Origin: Dysidea avara
Lineage: Eukaryota > Porifera > Demospongiae > Dictyoceratida > Dysideidae
Length of the DNA: 64,000 bases
Direction: 5' to 3'
Assembly: GCF_963678975.1 (NCBI RefSeq)
Contig: NC_089277.1
Coordinates: 25,308,672-25,372,671 of the forward strand
The first letter of the stretch is position 1. Each line of letters opens with the position of its first letter. The position numbers were made by a program, and so were the translations under genes. The notes beneath the pieces are model-generated. The model was not told where the DNA came from. It saw only the letters and a list, made by a program, of their open reading frames with translations, and searched no databases. Shown here piece after piece: positions 59,740 through 64,000 of the stretch.

Positions 59740-60350
59740 GTGTGGGGGGGACCCACTTTTAAAAAGGTAGTCCGGCTGACTACGCAAGACTAAACAAATG
59801 CAGCAACTGCTGATTATTACTGTACGAAGTGCAGTGCACCGCCTCGACCCAAGCACAGACGGCCGGGGATGAGACTACAGTACTGCTAATGGCTTCGGGG
59901 AGGCAGTTGTGAGAGAACATTTCTTGATGTCAAGGTTTTCAACCCTATGCCCCCAGTAATTGTTCTGCAACTCATAGGGGGATTTATAGACGACATGAAA
60001 GCATGAAGAAACAAACTAATAGCTATGAAGCAAGGATACGAGAGACAGAACATGCTACATTCACACTTTTGTTTTTCTGCCACAGGAGGGATGGCTGATG
60101 AATCTTGTGCATTCTACAAACGCTTGGCATCCTTGTTATGTGAGAAGTGGTCCGACACATATGCCGCTGTAATGGGGTGGCTTCGTTGCTGCCTGTCATT
60201 CTCATTGTTACGCTCTGCCATCAGACACATGTGTAAGTGGCTCCCGCTCTTCTGCTGGAAGTTTCGTCGACGAACTCATTTAGGTTCAGGCAGAAATTGG
60301 ACTGATTTCCTTAGTTTTGTAACTGTTTGTGTAAATTTTGTAATATAAAG
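59740..60350 (+). pseudogene. Non-LTR retrotransposon ORF tail, adjacent to gene 4
   Basis: Frame pieces read GGSCERTFLDVKVFNP (about 59900-59945), then, after a missing base, YAPSN, and from 60090 ATGGMADESCAFYKRLASLL, KWSDTYAAVMGWLRCCLSFSLLRSAI. I recognise 'CERTFLDV.VFNP.APSN' and 'GWLR..LSF.LLRSAI.C' from the 3' part of reverse-transcriptase-like ORFs common in invertebrate and fish retrotransposons. Frame breaks show it is dead. Its end is 140 bp before the start codon of sulfotransferase gene 4, so it forms that gene's upstream region. Confidence 0.65.
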
Positions 60351-60488
60351 TCGGTTGAAAAAAAGAAAAGAAAAGAAGAAAAGTTCGCTAAGTAAGTTAC
60401 TATAGTACGCAAACACAAAAGAAATTTTCGTTTTGATTTTCCGTTCCAGTTCGTGTTCGTGTTCCAGTTCCATTTTTTTTTGCCACTG

Positions 60489-61239
60489 ATGAACAGGGTT
60501 GTGAAACTAGTCCTAGTGGCATCAGTTATCTTGTCATTGGTTTACTACGTGATCAACTACCCGGTGTCAGTGCGTAGTGTTGAATACGGTCAAGAGTCAC
60601 AGGAAGATCCACGGAAAATTCGCGGTGGTGTAACGGAACTCCCTGAAACAACGGCGGAGCTGCAATATAATTTGGTGCGACTTATGCAGAATGGGTCCTG
60701 GCCTATGCATTATATCAAACAACTTTCTAATAGTAAAGTTGTAGAGGTAGCCAGGCTTTTTAATGTAACAGGCTTGTGTCCATACTGTGATTCACTACAA
60801 CGTCAATTCTTTCACTGTCCAGCTAAACATATTATCAGTAATCATCGTTTTGTACAGGGGAAAGGTGTAATCACAAAGCACTACCAAACTTGTAAGAAAA
60901 TGGCCTTCAAGAAACAGAGTGGTGTGGTTGGTTTAGTCAGTTTCCCAGGATCAGGAAACTCCTGGGTACGTCAACTGTTAGAGACAAGTACAGGTGTGTA
61001 TACAGGGTCTGTGTATTGTGACCAAAGTTACATTGATGCTGGAATGCTTGGCGAAGGAATTAGGTCAAGATATGTTATAGCTGTGAAGACTCATCATTGT
61101 GCACATTCAGGATTCTCAAAAGTGATTTATGTTGTAAGAAATCCTTTTGGTGCAATTTTAGCTGAGTTTACCAGACTTGTGAATAAGCATTCTAATGCAT
61201 CCACATCACATGTTGCAGGACTTGGTGCTAAACACTTTA
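60489..61239 (+). CDS. Sulfotransferase gene 4, exon 1 (WSCD-like, Golgi type II; exon 2 outside window)
   Basis: Same family and predicted PAPS-dependent Golgi role. The ATG at 60489 immediately precedes the anchor (VKLVLVASVILSLVYYVI, about residues 4-22). A GTG farther upstream in frame is not a plausible start. The stem is short with NGS and NVT glycosylation sites. The stem block is LSNSKVVEVARLFNVTGL, then CPYC and HCPAK. The PAPS loop SFPGSGNSW is at 151-159, KTH at 200-202 and RNPFGAI from 217; Gly221 replaces the Asp found in the other three. The donor GT is at 61240 (ttta|gtaagt), phase 1; sequence beyond it is intron. Subgroup features (LFN, CPAK, KKQ.GVVGL, AEFTR) tie it to gene 1. 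No 'KYENLK' exon occurs before position 64000. Confidence 0.85.
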
Positions 61240-61587
61240 GTAAGTGCGTGATGTGTAGTCCTAAGATCATATCTATGGAAATGCTTGTGGATTTACAATT
61301 GTTGATGTGTATTGTTATTTAACTATTTGCATATAGCTATGTCTGAAACACCTTTAGCTACTGTAGGATTTTGAGGTTGCCTATTACAAAGCATACAGCT
61401 AACCCTGATAATCGTTAATTTTTGAGAATGAAAATTTCATGGACCGTGAAATCCATGAAAATTATGTCCCTCAAAAATTTGTACATATACGGTGAACTTC
61501 TTACATAATATGGTGATCACATGATAGTGTGTCATGTGGCCAAGGAAAACCATTACATGCAGGTGTGTGACTGGCAAGTAGTCTATT

Positions 61588-61791
61588 GTGAAAAAGGTGT
61601 GATAACAAATGTGGTGGCCAAGAAATGGCTGCAATGATATTATGTCAATTGATTTGAAATTAAGTAACAGTATAATATCATTGCAGCCATTTCTTGGCCA
61701 CCATGTTTGATATCGCATCTTTTTCAAGCTTTGGAAGGCCACATCCTTTTTTCACACCTGGGCTGTTTTGGATTAGATTCAAAAGTTGATC
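61588..61791. mobile_element. Foldback MITE related to 28533-28868
   Basis: gtggccaagaaatggctgca and tgcagccatttcttggccac are perfect inverted arms around a 50-bp centre. The right end gggctgttttggattagatt matches the right end at 28868. The left end is shortened. Confidence 0.75.
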
Positions 61792-62240
61792 TGACCATGG
61801 TCTGACAATGGATATGCAAACCAAGCTATGTCTTTCCTGGAATCTTGATACTCTAAGATTACACTTAATGGTTACATATGTTGAAAAAAACCTTCAACAA
61901 CCTTTATGAGAGTAAGGAAGGGCAGTTGTGTAGAAGTTTGTGTGTGCACACAATGTCTAGAGGGCCCTGGGGGGGAGGGGGGCATGCTCCCCGAGATAAT
62001 TTTGTACCTATTTTAGTCTTTTATTCTAGTGCATTCTGTACCTAAGAATGACCAGAAGTAATCAATGTTTCTCATGTTCATTTCTCAGCTACTATACATT
62101 TACTGTGCCTAAAATTTAGGGGGAGGTGAAGTTTATTAATTCCTTAAATGAAGTTAATGGCTTGTTGTATTACAGATTGTGACTGCTCTATTAGAGTGTC
62201 TAGATCTTGTTTCTGTATTGTGTCAGTAATGAGCAAAGAA

Positions 62241-62477
62241 TCTGACCGGGCATGCAAAAATAAGGCACGTGGGCACAAACTACATCCCGTCACTCAACAG
62301 GTCACACATTTCAGTAGTAGAATAGGGTATTTGTATTCTGAAACTTGCATCATACATCATAAAGTTAATTAATGTTTAGTAAGGGCAGAAAATTGTTAAA
62401 TGGCATGAAAAGTGAAAGTTTGACAAAGGAGGCAAATTTTGTGTGCCTGCAGGCCCTATTTATGCAGGCCAGTCACA
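62241..62477. mobile_element. TGTGACCGG-family MITE, diverged
   Basis: tctgaccgggcatgcaaaaa to gcaggccagtcaca, with the interior aactacatcccgtcactc aligned to aactacaccccgtcactc of 20242-20490. It is the most decayed of the nearly full-length copies; TA flanks are not visible. Confidence 0.75.
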
Positions 62478-64000
62478 TTTTAAGTGTTGTATGTGTTAAA
62501 TTTCTTTTTGACATGTGCAAATTACTCATTTTAATTAATTTGTGTAGTATCTCTCTTAAGCTGGCATAATGCTTGATATTAATATTACAGCTTTACAGTG
62601 TCTAGCATTGAAGGTCTGACAGCAACTTGTGCTGCAGCCTTTGAGTTACCTAACCTAACAAACAGGACTGGTAAACTTTGTCACTACATGGCACTTTTGG
62701 TTACAGCACTCGCAGTGTAATAAATTATGCCAGCATGATCAACCAAACTTATTTGCTAAGCCTTAATTTTGTACCATGCAGTATACTGTACAGATAATAT
62801 TCAAGTTGTGTGTGTACACCTCTACCAATGCAGACATTACCATGGCCATGTGTAGTAAAAAGCTATGATAGTGCATGAAGAAGGTTTTGTGTAGAGGGAG
62901 TGCAATTCAAGTGTCAAGGAGTTACCGTATACCTGGAACTTTTTGCGGTGTATATATATTTCACGGTTATGTCCTTAGTCAGTATTTTCACATTTACATT
63001 TCATGGATGCCTCTTAGCACATTTTAAGTTTCATGGATTACCGTTGCTCAATTTGAAAACTTTTGTTCTAAACTGCACAGCTATGAAGGGTCTGTATTGA
63101 TATTTACCATACAGATTGCTAAAGTGCATCTGAACCAAATAGCACAGTAGCGGCAATCTCTGTATGATGCATACCGGTAGTCTATAGTCTTGTAGTAGGT
63201 CATGAGCCACACCCACTTTAAAATCGGGAATGTGTGATACTGTTTGTAAGCATATGTGGAGTCCACATATGCCTACAACACTACCAGGAGTCACACTAAT
63301 TTATTAGTAAGGTGAGTTGAAGTTTGTGGGACACGCATAAATTTCACATGATAAAATTTCACGGTAGCTTTACTAACCGTGAAAACTGTGAAAATTATGT
63401 ACTGCGAAAATTTCCGGATATTAAATTCTGCATAATGGCATAGCTTTTAAAAACAGTTCACTTTTTGAGAAATGCGACTGCTCTATTAACATAGTTGAGT
63501 GTTCTATTAGAGTATTTTTATCATATTTATTAGAGAAACTGGTTGACTATCCTTGATGGGTTAAGTATGGGTGTCCTAGGCATGTAAATGCCTGATGGCT
63601 GACTCTGGTCTCCAATCAGTTGTGGCACACTTATGAAGACCACTGTCAACATAAAATGGTATACTTTATTTTTCTCACTTGTACAGTGAGAATAAGATTC
63701 ATAATATTCTAATAAAAGAAAATCAAATCAGGAAACGTATCCTTACTAAAACAATATCTGTCAATAAAATTGCTATTCAGTGGGTTGATAATTTTATTTC
63801 GTCGTGTTAATTATTTTTCAGGCTTTATATAAATAGTTACCACCGCTAATAGTGCTGAAATCATAACACAATAATTACTGTAGGTAAATTGTAAGGGTAA
63901 GCCTTGTTTAGAATGCTATTATAATTGGTCATGCTTGCTTGAACAGATGTTGACCACTTGTTAATCATGCTGCAAGGAACTTTTATATTGAAGCAATAAA

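Larger units (their letters stand above)
61240..64000 (+). other. Intron of sulfotransferase gene 4 (open-ended)
   Basis: Contains the foldback at 61588, the MITE at 62241, a SINE-like body end at 62587-62665, and copies of the dispersed 'GCTCTATTAGAGTGTCTAGATC' word near 62182 and 63478. CCGTGAAA/TTTCACGG-rich segments lie at 61425-61480, 62930-62975 and 63335-63420. No exon recognised. Confidence 0.6.

Noticed and set aside
60453-60488. GTG at 60453 as start of gene 4
   Set aside because: Eukaryotic initiation at GTG is unlikely and an ATG lies 36 bases downstream, directly before the anchor.

Overview
This 64 kb window is AT-rich, intron-bearing, repeat-dense nuclear DNA from an animal. 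Gene families and splice sites are metazoan. The mixture of transposon families (pogo/Tigger-like, hAT, several LINE tails, very many short inverted-repeat elements) would fit an early-branching invertebrate such as a demosponge, but that placement is an impression from family resemblance and not a demonstrated fact. No CRISPR array, operon, tRNA or rRNA gene was seen.

Layout. (1) Positions 1-3781 hold the 3' end of a USP16/USP45-type deubiquitinase gene on the + strand: three exons with matching splice phases, the first abutting the end of a dispersed repeat. (2) From about 10 kb to the right edge lies a head-to-tail array of four paralogous Golgi-type sulfotransferase genes, all on the + strand, each with a membrane-anchor/catalytic first exon and (where visible) a C-terminal second exon joined by a phase-1 intron: gene 1 (10274-16322), gene 2 (19216-32569), gene 3 (46038-52209), gene 4 (first exon 60489-61239; second exon lies beyond the window). 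They resemble the catalytic half of the WSCD1/WSCD2 family (sialate O-sulfotransferases) but lack WSC domains. A decayed second exon at about 6985-7190 shows the array was once longer. (3) The introns and intergenic spaces are filled by transposable elements. These include a hAT element with another hAT-like element nested in it (intron of gene 1), a degraded gene with a 'VRGYHVY' N-terminal region and a Ulp1-like protease region, a pogo/Tigger-like transposase relic carrying a TA-flanked MITE (both in the 12 kb intron of gene 2), three LINE relics, and at least six families of non-autonomous inverted-repeat elements, many with readable target-site duplications.

How it works together. The four sulfotransferases would be type II membrane enzymes using PAPS in the Golgi lumen to sulfate glycans. 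Sequence features split them into two subgroups (genes 1 and 4; genes 2 and 3), yet the PAPS-binding segment is almost identical in DNA between genes 1 and 2, which suggests gene conversion. The specific acceptor sugar cannot be read from sequence. The remaining DNA shows no further recognisable host gene.
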